Shown one piece after another: positions 1 to 7,931 of a DNA stretch of 50,243 nucleotides; position 1 is the first letter of the stretch, and each line of letters starts with the position of its first letter. Position numbers and translations under genes: made by a program. The stretch spans positions 82,758 to 133,000 of the forward strand of contig JAHBUZ010000011.1 in assembly GCA_019637815.1 (NCBI GenBank), in the 5' to 3' direction. The notes below the pieces were generated by a model. It saw nothing but the letters and a program-made list of their open reading frames with translations. It made no database searches and was not told the origin of the DNA. The DNA comes from Chloroflexota bacterium (GTDB lineage Bacteria > Chloroflexota > Limnocylindria > Limnocylindrales > CSP1-4).

Positions 1-942
1 TCGCTGGTCATCGCGGTGGCCGTGGGTGGCATCAGCTTCGGGCTCATCCGTGGCCAGGAGCAGGCGTGGCAGGACCCGGCGGCACTCACCGCGCTCGTCG
101 TGGGCATCGTGGCGGCCATCGCGCTGCCGGTGCTCATGGTCCGGCGTCGTGACCCGCTCATCCCGCCCGCGTTGTTCCGGGAGCGCACCTTCACGGTCAT
201 CAACGTGTCGACCTTCCTGATCTACGGCGCGCTGTACACCTCGGGGTTCCTCCAGAGCGTGTACCTCCAGGGTGCCCTGGGCTACAGCGCGCTCGGCGCG
301 GCGGCCATCGGACTGCCCGTGGGCATCCTGCTGACGGTGTGCTCGACGCGCGTCGGGGTCCTGGCGGCACGCATGGGCGCCTGGTCCTTCCTGGTCGCCG
401 GGCCCCTGCTCATGGCGGCGGGTCTCGGCTGGCTGGCGCGCATCCCCGCCACGAGCCAGCCCTGGCGACCGGACCTCGGTGGCGGCCTGCTGCCACCCGC
501 GGACGTGCTCGTGGATGTCCTGCCGTCCGTGCTCCTGTTCGGCATCGGCATCACGCTCGTGGTGGCACCCCTCACGACCACCCTCATGGGCTCCGTGCCC
601 GTGACGAGGGCGGGTCTCGGCTCGGCCATCAACAACGCCGTGTCCCGCGTGGGACAACCGTTGCTCCTCGCGATCATCTATATCGGCGTGACGGCGGTGT
701 TCGCGGGCTCGCTGGCCGCGCAGCTGCCGGGCGCCGATGTCGTGCCCGGCTCTGTCCAGCCGCTCAACCCACCACCATCCGACGCCTCACCCATGCTCGT
801 GACCGCCATCGCCCAGGCATCCACGGACGCCTTCCACATCGCGATGCTGGCGTGCGCCGGCCTCCTGCTCGCCGGGGCGCTCGTCAACGGCCTGGGCCTG
901 CCCCGGAACGTGGCGCGGGCGTCCGATGACGGATCGGCCTGA
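1..942 (+). CDS. MFS multidrug exporter, C-terminal part (DHA2/EmrB-QacA type), cut by window start
   Basis: Membrane drug or metabolite:proton antiporter. The reading frame is open from base 1, so the N-terminal half lies outside the window. The visible 313 residues hold about seven hydrophobic helices, the loop sequence RRRDPLIPPALFRERTF that is typical of DHA2 exporters between helices 8 and 9, and a last helix near the C-terminus (AMLACAGLLLAGALVNGLGL). The stop is 5 bases from the stop of the convergent TetR gene, a common exporter-regulator pairing, but the exporter promoter is outside the window so control by that TetR cannot be seen. The substrate cannot be inferred. Confidence 0.88.
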   Translation, partial: SLVIAVAVGGISFGLIRGQEQAWQDPAALTALVVGIVAAIALPVLMVRRRDPLIPPALFRERTFTVINVSTFLIYGALYTSGFLQSVYLQGALGYSALGAAAIGLPVGILLTVCSTRVGVLAARMGAWSFLVAGPLLMAAGLGWLARIPATSQPWRPDLGGGLLPPADVLVDVLPSVLLFGIGITLVVAPLTTTLMGSVPVTRAGLGSAINNAVSRVGQPLLLAIIYIGVTAVFAGSLAAQLPGADVVPGSVQPLNPPPSDASPMLVTAIAQASTDAFHIAMLACAGLLLAGALVNGLGLPRNVARASDDGSA

Positions 943-947
943 CGACC

Positions 948-1589
948 TCAGAACCAGTCGGTCTGGGGGACCGCTGCACCGGCGAGGTAGGCATGCACGA
1001 CCCGCTCCGCGAGGTCCCGATCGAGCGCGCCGCCGACGATGAGCCGGTAGAACACCGGACCGAGGAGCATCTCCGTGGCCATGGGCGCGTCCACATCGGG
1101 CCGCAGGTCGCCCCGCTCGACGCCCCGGGCGACGATGGTCTCGATGGCGGCACGATGGGCCGCCACGACGGTCTCGCGGAAGCGCTCGCCGGGCCCGCCA
1201 GACCCGGCGATCTCGGACAGGAGGGTCCGGATGGTCGGTCCGAACGGCGTCGTGGTGATGGTCATGATCGGATCCAGCACGGCACGCACGAGCGCGGCTC
1301 GGGTGTCACCGAGGTCATCGATGGTCGGCCGTGGCGCGCCGATCCCGCTCACCAGCTCCAGGACGAGCTCCTCGCGGGAGGACCATCGACGGTAGATGGT
1401 CGCCTTGCCCACACCGGCACGAGCCGCCACGTGCTCCAGACGCAGCCCGGCATACCCGGACTCGAGCAGCAGCTCCTGGGTCGCCTGGAGGATCGCCTGG
1501 TGCGCTCGCTCACTGCGCGGCCGACCACGCGCCGGGAGAGGATGCGACGTCGGGCTCGGTGGGTGGGCTGCGGGTGCCGGCTGTGCCAT
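948..1589 (-). CDS. TetR/AcrR family transcriptional repressor
   Basis: 213-residue one-component repressor. Residues about 28-75 form the TetR N-terminal helix-turn-helix (SERAHQAILQATQELL, then AGVGKATIYRRW), followed by a helical ligand-binding domain of usual length. The ATG at 1589 is chosen because a TATACT -10 box ends six bases upstream, which predicts a leaderless mRNA. A perfect-arm palindrome (1599-1616) overlaps that -10, so it should be autorepressed. A near-identical palindrome lies before the small gene that starts at 1944. It converges on an MFS exporter, a likely further target. The ligand is unknown. Confidence 0.92.
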   Translation of the reverse strand: MAQPAPAAHPPSPTSHPLPARGRPRSERAHQAILQATQELLLESGYAGLRLEHVAARAGVGKATIYRRWSSREELVLELVSGIGAPRPTIDDLGDTRAALVRAVLDPIMTITTTPFGPTIRTLLSEIAGSGGPGERFRETVVAAHRAAIETIVARGVERGDLRPDVDAPMATEMLLGPVFYRLIVGGALDRDLAERVVHAYLAGAAVPQTDWF

Positions 1590-1595
1590 CCCGGA

Positions 1596-1601
1596 AGTAT
1601 A
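1596..1601 (-). promoter_or_regulatory. -10 box TATACT of the tetR gene, leaderless start
   Basis: On the minus strand TATACT is followed by six bases and then the ATG at 1589. The operator 1599-1616 covers half of this hexamer, so bound repressor would exclude RNA polymerase. Confidence 0.7.
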
Positions 1602-1616
1602 CGGAACGGACCGTAT
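1599..1616. promoter_or_regulatory. TetR operator, copy 1
   Basis: ATACGGAACGGACCGTAT: 6-bp perfect arms ATACGG/CCGTAT around a 6-bp centre, 10 bases upstream of the TetR start. It matches 16 of 18 positions with the site at 1963-1980 read on the opposite strand. Confidence 0.75.
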
Positions 1617-1662
1617 CCATGACGCGCTCTGACGCGGCGTCGCCGGGCGGTGGGACGCGCTG

Positions 1663-1944
1663 TCAGTCGCCGGACAGCAGGCCCCGTGTCACGACCCGAC
1701 GGTCATGGAGCACGGTCCGGATGCCGCCACGCAGCCGCGCGAACGGGCCCGTGACCTTCGTCCGATAGGCCGAGCACTCGAGCACCAGGACGTCCCCGTG
1801 TACGACGACCTGGAGCAGGGAGCCGCACATGCAGCGGCGGGTCTCACGCTCTGCATCCTCGATGAGCTGGAGCATCCGCACCCGGTCCCAGGCGACGGGT
1901 GATGGGCCGGCGGGTGGGGTGGTGGGCGTGGAGGGGGCGGTCAT
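1663..1944 (-). CDS. small Cys-motif protein of unknown function, predicted TetR target
   Basis: 93 residues. A Pro/Thr-rich N-terminus is followed by a helix and by CMCGSLLQVVVHGDVLVLEC, a CxCG...C arrangement that looks like a small beta-hairpin metal site (one more ligand would be needed), and then a basic C-terminus. I recognise no family. The ATG has GGAG seven bases upstream, so this is a leadered start. The TetR-type palindrome at 1963-1980 lies 18 bases upstream of the start, so it is probably controlled by the neighbouring repressor. Its GC-rich third codon positions match real genes nearby. Confidence 0.6.
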   Translation of the reverse strand: MTAPSTPTTPPAGPSPVAWDRVRMLQLIEDAERETRRCMCGSLLQVVVHGDVLVLECSAYRTKVTGPFARLRGGIRTVLHDRRVVTRGLLSGD

Positions 1945-1962
1945 CTCGGAGCTCCGTTAGCG

Positions 1963-1980
1963 GTACGGTTCGTTCCGTAT
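1963..1980. promoter_or_regulatory. TetR operator, copy 2
   Basis: GTACGGTTCGTTCCGTAT; its reverse complement, ATACGGAACGAACCGTAC, differs from copy 1 at only two positions. It lies in the promoter region of the 93-residue protein. The 185 bases beyond it, up to 2165, hold no gene I can support. Confidence 0.72.
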
Positions 1981-2165
1981 CGTACCGCTCGGAGCGCGCG
2001 ATCACAAGACGGGCGGTATCGGAATGCCGGATCGATCGCGTGGCGGAGTGGTGACGGGCTGGTGGCGGATGCCGACGGATCACCCCCGCTGCTGGCCCGG
2101 TCGCCGGTGGAGGATGCGCCCGCGCACGATCCCCGGACGCGCCATCGAGGGATGGGGGCCCGACC

Positions 2166-2684
2166 TCAGGTGCAGATGACGGTCATCAGCTCCGGTCGGA
2201 CGGCGACGATCCCGATCGGCGGGATGGTGCGGGACAGGGTCGCGCTCTCCCCTGCCGCCAGTCGCTGGGTCCGGAAGGAGTAGTCATCCGGACGCGGCAC
2301 GCCGTCCCGCGTGACCCGACACGTGGCCGTGCCATCCGCCGAGCCCGTGTTGAGGACCGTGAACGAGACCTCGACGCCACCCTCGGCGGTCGTCACGTGG
2401 CCGCCCACCGTGGCCTGGTAGGGTCCGCCGTCATCCACGGCGAAGCGGAGGAGCAGCAGCAGCGCGATGACGCCGAACATGACGCCCACCAGGATGGTCG
2501 CGTGGAGCTGGGTGGCGCTCGGTGCGCTGACCTTGCCGGGATTGTCATCCGCGCACAGGGCGACCCCGGGCGGTGTCTCGCGACCACATCGGAAGCAGTG
2601 GCTGACCGGGTGACCATCCGGCGCCGGTGCCAGGAAGCCGCCGGGCTCGGTGGAGGGCAGGGTCGAGGGGACAGGAGCGGACAT
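2166..2684 (-). CDS. zinc-ribbon single-pass membrane protein of unknown function
   Basis: 172 residues from the ATG at 2684 (upstream in-frame Met codons lie inside the preceding gene). Residues about 28-45 contain CFRCGRETPPGVALC, three Cys of a minimal zinc ribbon, with the fourth ligand probably an Asp or missing. One transmembrane segment follows (about 63-82, ILVGVMFGVIALLLLLRF), and then a roughly 85-residue beta-rich extracytoplasmic domain. It starts 11 bases after the LLM oxidoreductase stop and is probably cotranscribed. A TAGGCT hexamer sits in the junction. Function unknown. Confidence 0.7.
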   Translation of the reverse strand: MSAPVPSTLPSTEPGGFLAPAPDGHPVSHCFRCGRETPPGVALCADDNPGKVSAPSATQLHATILVGVMFGVIALLLLLRFAVDDGGPYQATVGGHVTTAEGGVEVSFTVLNTGSADGTATCRVTRDGVPRPDDYSFRTQRLAAGESATLSRTIPPIGIVAVRPELMTVICT

Positions 2685-2695
2685 ACCTGACAAGC

Positions 2696-3571
2696 CTACG
2701 CCCAGACGCGTTCGCCGGCAGCGAGCACGGCCTCCAGCTGGTGCGGTCGCACCCAGTGGAGCACCAGCTCGTCCGCACCGCGCGCCTGCCACGCAGCGGC
2801 CCATGCGCCCAGATCATCGACATCCGCGGCGCTGCCTGGGTCACTCGGCTCGTGCACGCCGGTGACGCTCTCGGCGCCACGGTCGGGCAGCTCGGCCGCG
2901 ACCAGGATCGCCACGTCCGAGCGGGATCGTCCGGCATCCTCGAGCCCCGTGAGGAACACCGGCAGCAACGCGTCGTACCGCTCTGCGAAGCAGGTCCAGG
3001 CGTCCCCGATGCGCGCCGCGAGACGCGCTCCCGCCGGGGTCTCGCCGCCGATGATGATGCGCGGCGTGGGACCTGGGGCCGGCGCCGCGTACGCACGCCG
3101 CAGATCGATCGAGGGTCGCCCGAGATCCACCGGGCCGCCGGTCCAGAGCGCCCGGATCGCGGCCACCGCATCCTCCAGCCGGGCGGCACGCTCCATGGGC
3201 GGCGGGAACTCGATGCCGTAGGCCGCGTGCTCCGCAGGATGGCCCCCGATGCCGATGCCCAGCTCCACCCGACCGGGCGCGATGTCCGCCACGGTCCCGA
3301 CGATGCGCGCCAGCACCGCCGGGTGCCGGTTCATGACGTTGGTGACGAAGCTGCCGACCCGCAGACGGCTCGTGACCGTGGCCGCAGCGGCGATCGTCGA
3401 CCAGCACTCCAGCACGGGGTCATCCAGGCGACCCCGGCTCACGAAGTGGTCCCACGCCCAGACCGCGTCGTAACCGGCCGCCTCCACGCGCCGGGCCGCG
3501 GTCAGCCACCACGCCGCGTCCACGCCGATGGACGTCAGGTTGACACCGACCGGGATGGCCGTGCCGCTCAT
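2696..3571 (-). CDS. LLM-class F420-dependent oxidoreductase
   Basis: 291-residue luciferase-like TIM barrel. Typical features are the N-terminal strand IPVGVNLTSIGVD, the AGYDAVWAWDHF motif (about 32-43), the GIGIGGHPAEHAAYG substrate/cofactor loop, and PRIIIGGETPAGARLAARIGDAW near the middle. Such enzymes bind F420 (less often FMN) and move hydride to or from diverse substrates. The F420 biosynthesis genes at 37.7-40.3 kb make F420 the likely cofactor. GGAG lies eight bases before the ATG. It follows the phosphorylase gene by 21 bases on the same strand. The substrate is unknown. Confidence 0.88.
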   Translation of the reverse strand: MSGTAIPVGVNLTSIGVDAAWWLTAARRVEAAGYDAVWAWDHFVSRGRLDDPVLECWSTIAAAATVTSRLRVGSFVTNVMNRHPAVLARIVGTVADIAPGRVELGIGIGGHPAEHAAYGIEFPPPMERAARLEDAVAAIRALWTGGPVDLGRPSIDLRRAYAAPAPGPTPRIIIGGETPAGARLAARIGDAWTCFAERYDALLPVFLTGLEDAGRSRSDVAILVAAELPDRGAESVTGVHEPSDPGSAADVDDLGAWAAAWQARGADELVLHWVRPHQLEAVLAAGERVWA

Positions 3572-3592
3572 GCCGGGTGCTCCGGGGATGGC

Positions 3593-4348
3593 TCAGCCGG
3601 CCGCCTGGCCCGTGCCCGCCGCGAGGGCCACCCGGATCATCGTGTCGGTCGCCTGCTCGAGGTCGGCGAGGGACAGGTAGGTCCCCTCCGAGGTCTCCTC
3701 CTCGGACAGCGTGTCCGACACGGTCAGCGCGCATGCCGCGCGCACGTCCTCACCCGCGCCCTGGGCACGTCCGGCGAGATAGAACAGGGCCGCTGCCTCC
3801 ATCTCGAAGCCCAGCACGCCCCGCGAGCGCCACTTGGTGACGTAGTCCTCGTCGGGGTTGTAGAACACGTCCACGGTCGCGATGGGTCCCACGTGCGCCT
3901 CCACGCCCTGGGCCGATGCAGCGTCCACGAGCGCGCGGGTGAGCCCGAAGTCGGCGACCGGCGCGAACGGGTCACCGTGGAGGTAGGTGCGGGTCGAGCC
4001 ATCGACCGGGGCGGCACCCGTGGCCACCACCAGGTCGCCCGTGTGGATGCCCCGACCGATGCCCCCGCAGGTGCCGACGCGGATGAGCCGCGTGGCGCCC
4101 AGTCGCAGCAGCTCCTCCACCACGATGCTGAAGGACGGGGTGCCCATGCCCGTGGTCTGGACGCTCACCGGGACGCCCTGCCAGGTGCCCGTGTAGCCGA
4201 GCATGCCCCGATGGTCGTTGACCCGGCGGGCCGCCTCGAGGCCCCCATCGAACATCGCCGCGATACGCGTGGCGCGGTTCGGGTCGCCGGGCAGCAGCAC
4301 GAGCGGGGCATAGTCGCCGATCTCGGCGCGCAGGTGGATCTGGGGCAT
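3593..4348 (-). CDS. deoD: purine nucleoside phosphorylase, DeoD type
   Basis: Cytosolic nucleoside + phosphate to base + (deoxy)ribose-1-phosphate. The 251 residues fit the hexameric NP-I family (about 235-250). Visible landmarks are the phosphate loop GDPNR (21-25), the glycine turn VGTCGGIG (91-98), the ribose-binding FEMEAA (181-186) and Ser211-Asp212 in VSDTLSEEE, the Asp that protonates N7 of purines. The start at 4348 is preferred over upstream in-frame codons because homologues begin at this point and GGAG lies nine bases before it. The gene is divergent from two aldehyde dehydrogenase genes, which suggests nucleoside/deoxyribose catabolism. A uridine phosphorylase is the alternative, but the Asp favours purines. 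Confidence 0.9.
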   Translation of the reverse strand: MPQIHLRAEIGDYAPLVLLPGDPNRATRIAAMFDGGLEAARRVNDHRGMLGYTGTWQGVPVSVQTTGMGTPSFSIVVEELLRLGATRLIRVGTCGGIGRGIHTGDLVVATGAAPVDGSTRTYLHGDPFAPVADFGLTRALVDAASAQGVEAHVGPIATVDVFYNPDEDYVTKWRSRGVLGFEMEAAALFYLAGRAQGAGEDVRAACALTVSDTLSEEETSEGTYLSLADLEQATDTMIRVALAAGTGQAAG

Positions 4349-4508
4349 TCGGGCGGACTCCGTCGACGAGCGGGTGGGCCTGGCAAGTCTAGCGACGGCA
4401 GCACGCAGCCCGGTCCGCAGGCGGCGGGCCCGACGGACGCTTGTGTGGCGCGAGTGCGGGACGAACCCTCCGGGAACGGACGGGGTCGAGGTCCGACGCT
4501 CCCCGATG

Positions 4509-4514
4509 TACGCT
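4509..4514 (+). promoter_or_regulatory. -10 box TACGCT, leaderless start of aldehyde dehydrogenase
   Basis: TACGCT, six bases, then ATG at 4521. No Shine-Dalgarno sequence precedes the start, and no convincing -35 is visible. Confidence 0.65.
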
Positions 4515-4520
4515 GTACCC

Positions 4521-6086
4521 ATGGCTGACACCACCCGTTCCCGCCGTCGCTCCCGAGCGACGGATGCGGTCGTGGCGCCGGGTCGCCCCGAGGCGGTCGG
4601 GCGGGGGACCGTCGCGCCGTCGTCGTGGTCGCTCGGGGACGGACAGGCGGTGCCCTGGGAGTACGCGCCGGCCCCCGAATCACGGGATGTCGTCTCGATC
4701 GCGCCACGCTACCGGCTGTTCATCGGTGGCGAGGATGTCCCGGCATCCGATGACGGCCACTTCCTGACGCTCGACCCCGCCACCGAGGAGCCGCTCGCGG
4801 AGATCGCCCGCGCGACGACCGCGGACGTGGACCGTGCCGTGGAGGCGGCCCGACGGGCGTTCCGGTCGTGGGGCGCGTTGCCGGGGCGGGAGCGGGCCAA
4901 GTACCTGTTCCGGATCGCGCGCATCCTCCAGGAACGCAGCCGCGAGCTCGCCGTGCTCGAGACGCTCGATGGCGGCAAGCCCATCAAGGAATCGCGGGAC
5001 GTGGATGTGCCGCTCGCCTCGGCGCACTTCTGGTATTACGCGGGCTGGGCGGACAAGCTCGAATATGCGCTGCCGGGTCGGTCACCACGTCCCCTGGGGG
5101 TCGCGGCCCAGGTCATCCCCTGGAACTTCCCGCTGCTGATGCTGGCCTGGAAGATCGCGCCAGCGCTCGCGGCGGGCAACACGGTGGTGCTCAAGCCCGC
5201 ATCCGCGACGCCCCTCTCGGCACTCCTGTTCGCGGACATCTGCCGCCAGGCGGAGCTGCCGCCGGGGGTCGTCAACATCATCACCGGGCCGGGCGACATC
5301 GGGCTCGCGCTCGTCTCCCACCCGGACGTGGACAAGGTGGCCTTCACCGGCTCGACCGCCGTGGGTCGGGAGATCGGGCGCGCCGTGGCGGGCACGGACA
5401 AGGGGCTCACCCTGGAGCTGGGCGGCAAGGCGGCCAACATCGTGTTCGATGACGCCCCGTTCGACCAGGCCATCGAGGGTGTCGTCAACGGCATCTTCTT
5501 CAACCAGGGCGAAGTGTGCTGTGCCGGCAGTCGATTGCTGGTCCAGGAGTCGATCGCTGATCCCTTCATCGACCGGCTGAAGGAGCGACTCTCGACGATC
5601 CGGGTCGGTGATCCGATGGACAAGAACACCGACGTGGGCGCCATCAACAATCCCGCCCAGCTGGAACGCATCGAGTCACTCATCGAGGCCGGGGTCGCGG
5701 AGGGTGCGGAGCTGTATCAGCCCGCCTGCGAGCTGCCGGCGCGCGGCTGGTTCGTGCGGCCGACCCTGTTCACGAACGTGTCCCAGTCGATGCGCATCGC
5801 GCGCGAGGAGGTCTTCGGGCCGGTGCTCTCGGTGCTCACGTTCCGGACGCCGGAGGAAGCCATCGAGAAGGCGAACAACACGCCCTACGGCCTCTCGGCC
5901 GGGGTGTGGACCGAGAAGGGCAGCCGCATCCTGTCGATGGTCAGCCGACTGCGCGCCGGCGTCGTGTGGGCGAACACGTTCAACCGCTTCGATCCCACGA
6001 GCCCGTTCGGGGGCTACAAGGAATCCGGCTTCGGCCGGGAGGGCGGTCTCCACGGCCTGCTGCCGTACCTGGACATCGATCCATGA
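4521..6086 (+). CDS. NAD(P)-dependent aldehyde dehydrogenase
   Basis: 521 residues oxidising an aldehyde to its acid. After an Arg-rich N-terminal extension of about 60 residues the classical ALDH fold begins (YRLFIGGEDVPA). Seen are the cofactor motif PWNFPLLM (200-207), GSTAVGREIG, the general base Glu299 in LELGGK, the nucleophile Cys333 in NQGEVCCAG, and the C-terminal NTPYGLSAGVWT and PFGGYKESGFGRE. All catalytic residues are intact. The start at 4521 is backed by the -10 box at 4509. The gene overlaps the next ALDH-like gene by 4 bp (ATGA). Paired ALDH genes near deoC and nucleoside phosphorylases are known in actinobacteria, so acetaldehyde from deoxyribose is a plausible substrate (inference; no deoC in the window). 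Confidence 0.92.
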   Translation: MADTTRSRRRSRATDAVVAPGRPEAVGRGTVAPSSWSLGDGQAVPWEYAPAPESRDVVSIAPRYRLFIGGEDVPASDDGHFLTLDPATEEPLAEIARATTADVDRAVEAARRAFRSWGALPGRERAKYLFRIARILQERSRELAVLETLDGGKPIKESRDVDVPLASAHFWYYAGWADKLEYALPGRSPRPLGVAAQVIPWNFPLLMLAWKIAPALAAGNTVVLKPASATPLSALLFADICRQAELPPGVVNIITGPGDIGLALVSHPDVDKVAFTGSTAVGREIGRAVAGTDKGLTLELGGKAANIVFDDAPFDQAIEGVVNGIFFNQGEVCCAGSRLLVQESIADPFIDRLKERLSTIRVGDPMDKNTDVGAINNPAQLERIESLIEAGVAEGAELYQPACELPARGWFVRPTLFTNVSQSMRIAREEVFGPVLSVLTFRTPEEAIEKANNTPYGLSAGVWTEKGSRILSMVSRLRAGVVWANTFNRFDPTSPFGGYKESGFGREGGLHGLLPYLDIDP

Positions 6087-6970
6087 GCGACACGCGCATC
6101 GCGGTCCGCAAGACGTACAAGCTGTACATCGGCGGCCAGTTCCCGCGCTCCGAGTCGGGTCGCTCGTACGTGGTCCAGGCCGCGGATGGGACCCCACTCG
6201 CGAACGCGGTGCGTGGGTCCCGCAAGGATGTCCGGGACGCGGTCCGCGCGGCGCGTGGTGCGTTCCCCGGCTGGGCGGCGCGCACGGCGATGAACCGCGG
6301 CCAGATCCTGTATCGGGTCGCGGAGCTGCTGGAGGGTCGGCGTGACCAGCTGCGGGACGAGGTCGCGCTCGCGGAGGGCCTCGACAGCGCCGGCGCGGGC
6401 GAGCAGGTGGACCGGAGCATCGACCGACTGGTCTGGTACGCGGGCTGGGCGGACAAGCTGAGCCAGGTCCTGGGCACCGTGAACCCCGTGGGCGCCAGCT
6501 ACTTCGACTTCAGCATCCCCGAGCCGACCGGCGTGGTGGGCGTCATCGCGCCGGAGGAGTCCTCGCTCCTGGGGCTCGTGTCGCGGCTCGCACCCGTGGT
6601 CGTGAGCGGCAACACCGCGGTCGTGCTCGCGTCCGAGGGCCGGCCGCTGGCCGCCGTAACGCTCACCGAGATCCTCGCCACGAGCGATGTGCCGGGTGGC
6701 GTGCTGAACCTCATCACGGGTCACCGCACGGAGCTCGTGTCGTGGCTGGCGGCGCACATGGATGTCAACGCCATCGATGCCTGGGGCGTGCCGGTGGACC
6801 AGCTGGCCGCGGTCCAGGTCGCGGGTGTCGAGAACATGAAGCGCGTCGTGCGACCGCCACGTGGCGGGCTCCAGACATTCGATTGGCTGGACGACGGACG
6901 CGCACAGCGGCCGGAGTACATCGCAGCGTTCCTGGAGATCAAGACGGTCTGGCATCCCATCGGGATGTAG
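6083..6970 (+). CDS. truncated aldehyde dehydrogenase-like protein lacking the catalytic domain
   Basis: 295 residues starting inside the stop of the intact ALDH gene, so the two are translationally coupled. It aligns with the N-terminal coenzyme-binding domain (YKLYIGGQFPRSESG, EPTGVVGVIAPEESSLLGLVSRLAP, VPGGVLNLITGH), but the ELGGK motif is replaced by a DAWGVP stretch and the protein ends soon afterwards, with no nucleophilic Cys and no C-terminal domain. The frame is clean and the codon use is normal, so this looks like a conserved short partner or pseudoenzyme and not a fresh pseudogene. It may stabilise or regulate the intact ALDH (inference). Confidence 0.8.
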   Translation: MSDTRIAVRKTYKLYIGGQFPRSESGRSYVVQAADGTPLANAVRGSRKDVRDAVRAARGAFPGWAARTAMNRGQILYRVAELLEGRRDQLRDEVALAEGLDSAGAGEQVDRSIDRLVWYAGWADKLSQVLGTVNPVGASYFDFSIPEPTGVVGVIAPEESSLLGLVSRLAPVVVSGNTAVVLASEGRPLAAVTLTEILATSDVPGGVLNLITGHRTELVSWLAAHMDVNAIDAWGVPVDQLAAVQVAGVENMKRVVRPPRGGLQTFDWLDDGRAQRPEYIAAFLEIKTVWHPIGM

Positions 6971-7000
6971 CGGCCGCTCGCCATCGACCGATCGGCGGGG

Positions 7001-7006
7001 TACGAT
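7001..7006 (+). promoter_or_regulatory. -10 box TACGAT, leaderless GTG start
   Basis: TACGAT, seven bases, then GTG at 7014. There is no Shine-Dalgarno sequence. Confidence 0.6.
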
Positions 7007-7013
7007 CCCGAGC

Positions 7014-7238
7014 GTGGAGTCGCCAGAGACCCAGGCTGCGGTGCGCCGCATGCAGCAGGCGTTCGGCCTGTTCGAAGCGGGCGTGTCGATGAAACGCGCG
7101 TCCCTGCGTCGTGAGCACCCCGATGCGAACGACGCCCGGATCGCGGAATTGCTCCGCGAGTGGCTGCACGAGCGACCAGGGGCGGAACACGGGGACGCGC
7201 CCGGTCGACCTCGTGATCTTGGGCCGTACCGTCGATGA
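7014..7238 (+). CDS. small helical protein, putative antitoxin-like partner
   Basis: 74 residues from GTG 7014, a start set by the -10 box at 7001. The sequence is mostly charged helix (RRMQQAFGLFEAGVSMKRASLRREHPDA, then RIAELLREWLHER) with a disordered Gly/Pro/Arg tail. The stop overlaps the ATG of the nucleotidyltransferase gene by 4 bp, the arrangement usual for toxin-antitoxin pairs with the antitoxin first. I recognise no named family. The role as partner of the downstream gene rests on position only. Confidence 0.6.
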   Translation: MESPETQAAVRRMQQAFGLFEAGVSMKRASLRREHPDANDARIAELLREWLHERPGAEHGDAPGRPRDLGPYRR

Positions 7239-7831
7239 GTGGCCTGGAGGGGTCGCTCCGACGGATCCAGCACTGGCTCGATGTCCAGGGGGTGACCGCG
7301 GCCGTGGTTGGCGGGCTGGCGGTCTCGGCTCGGGTCGAGCCGCGCTTCACGCGGGATGTCGACCTGTGTGTCGCGGTCACAGATGACCGCGAGGCCGAGG
7401 AGTTGGTGCATCGTCTGCGATCGGACGGCTACGAGATCCATGCGTTGGTCGAGCAGGAGGCGACCGGCCGTATCGCGACCGTGCGACTCAGCGAAGGCCG
7501 AGCCGAGGATGGTCCCATCGTCGACATCCTGTTCGCATCGTCGGGTGTCGAGCCCGAGGTCGTGCACTCGGCCGAGTCCATGGAGCTGTTCGTGGGACTC
7601 CACGCCTTGGTGGCCACGGTGGGCGCACTGATCGCGCTGAAACTGCTGGCACGGGATGACCGGTACCGGCCGCAGGATGGGGTGGATCTCATTCGGCTCA
7701 TCGGGATCGCGACGCCCACGGATCTCACACAGGCGCGGGCGCTGGTCCGTTCGATCGAGGAACGGGGATATGCGCGCGGGCGGGATCTCACCGGCGCGCT
7801 CGAGGATCTGGTGAGGTCGTACCGCGACTGA
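7235..7831 (+). CDS. AbiEii/AbiGii-like nucleotidyltransferase, putative toxin
   Basis: 198 residues with the minimal nucleotidyltransferase fold: VVGGLAVSARV (24-34) is the GG(x)A motif, RDVDL (40-44) provides the two metal Asp (41 and 43), and VDIL (96-99) the third, Asp97. A basic helical C-terminal part follows (IALKLLARDDRYRPQD), the K-x-R-x-K-D-like element seen in AbiEii proteins. Family members transfer nucleotides to tRNA or other targets in type IV or type VII-like toxin-antitoxin and phage-defence systems, but housekeeping or orphan forms exist too. It is coupled to the upstream 74-residue gene. Confidence 0.78.
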   Translation: MSGLEGSLRRIQHWLDVQGVTAAVVGGLAVSARVEPRFTRDVDLCVAVTDDREAEELVHRLRSDGYEIHALVEQEATGRIATVRLSEGRAEDGPIVDILFASSGVEPEVVHSAESMELFVGLHALVATVGALIALKLLARDDRYRPQDGVDLIRLIGIATPTDLTQARALVRSIEERGYARGRDLTGALEDLVRSYRD

Positions 7832-7853
7832 CGACGGGCGCCTGCGAACGACA

Positions 7854-7888
7854 TCGGCGGCCCGCGTGCGATGCACACGAGCCGCCGA
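7854..7888. terminator. hairpin between convergent genes, no U-tract
   Basis: 16-bp stem with a 3-base loop (GAT at 7870-7872). Two positions are C-A mismatches in the plus-strand RNA but G-U pairs in the minus-strand RNA, so it folds fully as a terminator for the gene at 7932-10151. No U-run follows on either strand. Confidence 0.55.
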
Positions 7889-7931
7889 GGATGCGTGATA
7901 GGGAGCCGACCCACAGGCGGGCCGTGATCGA

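Noticed and set aside
2627..4528. Long plus-strand frame of 633 codons
   Set aside because: Antisense to the LLM oxidoreductase and phosphorylase genes, rich in Arg, His and Gly with no domain: a high-GC shadow frame.
3593..6970. Full deoxyribose catabolic operon
   Set aside because: Phosphorylase and ALDH genes are present, but deoC, deoB and a deoR-like regulator are not in the window, so the pathway is only a suggestion.
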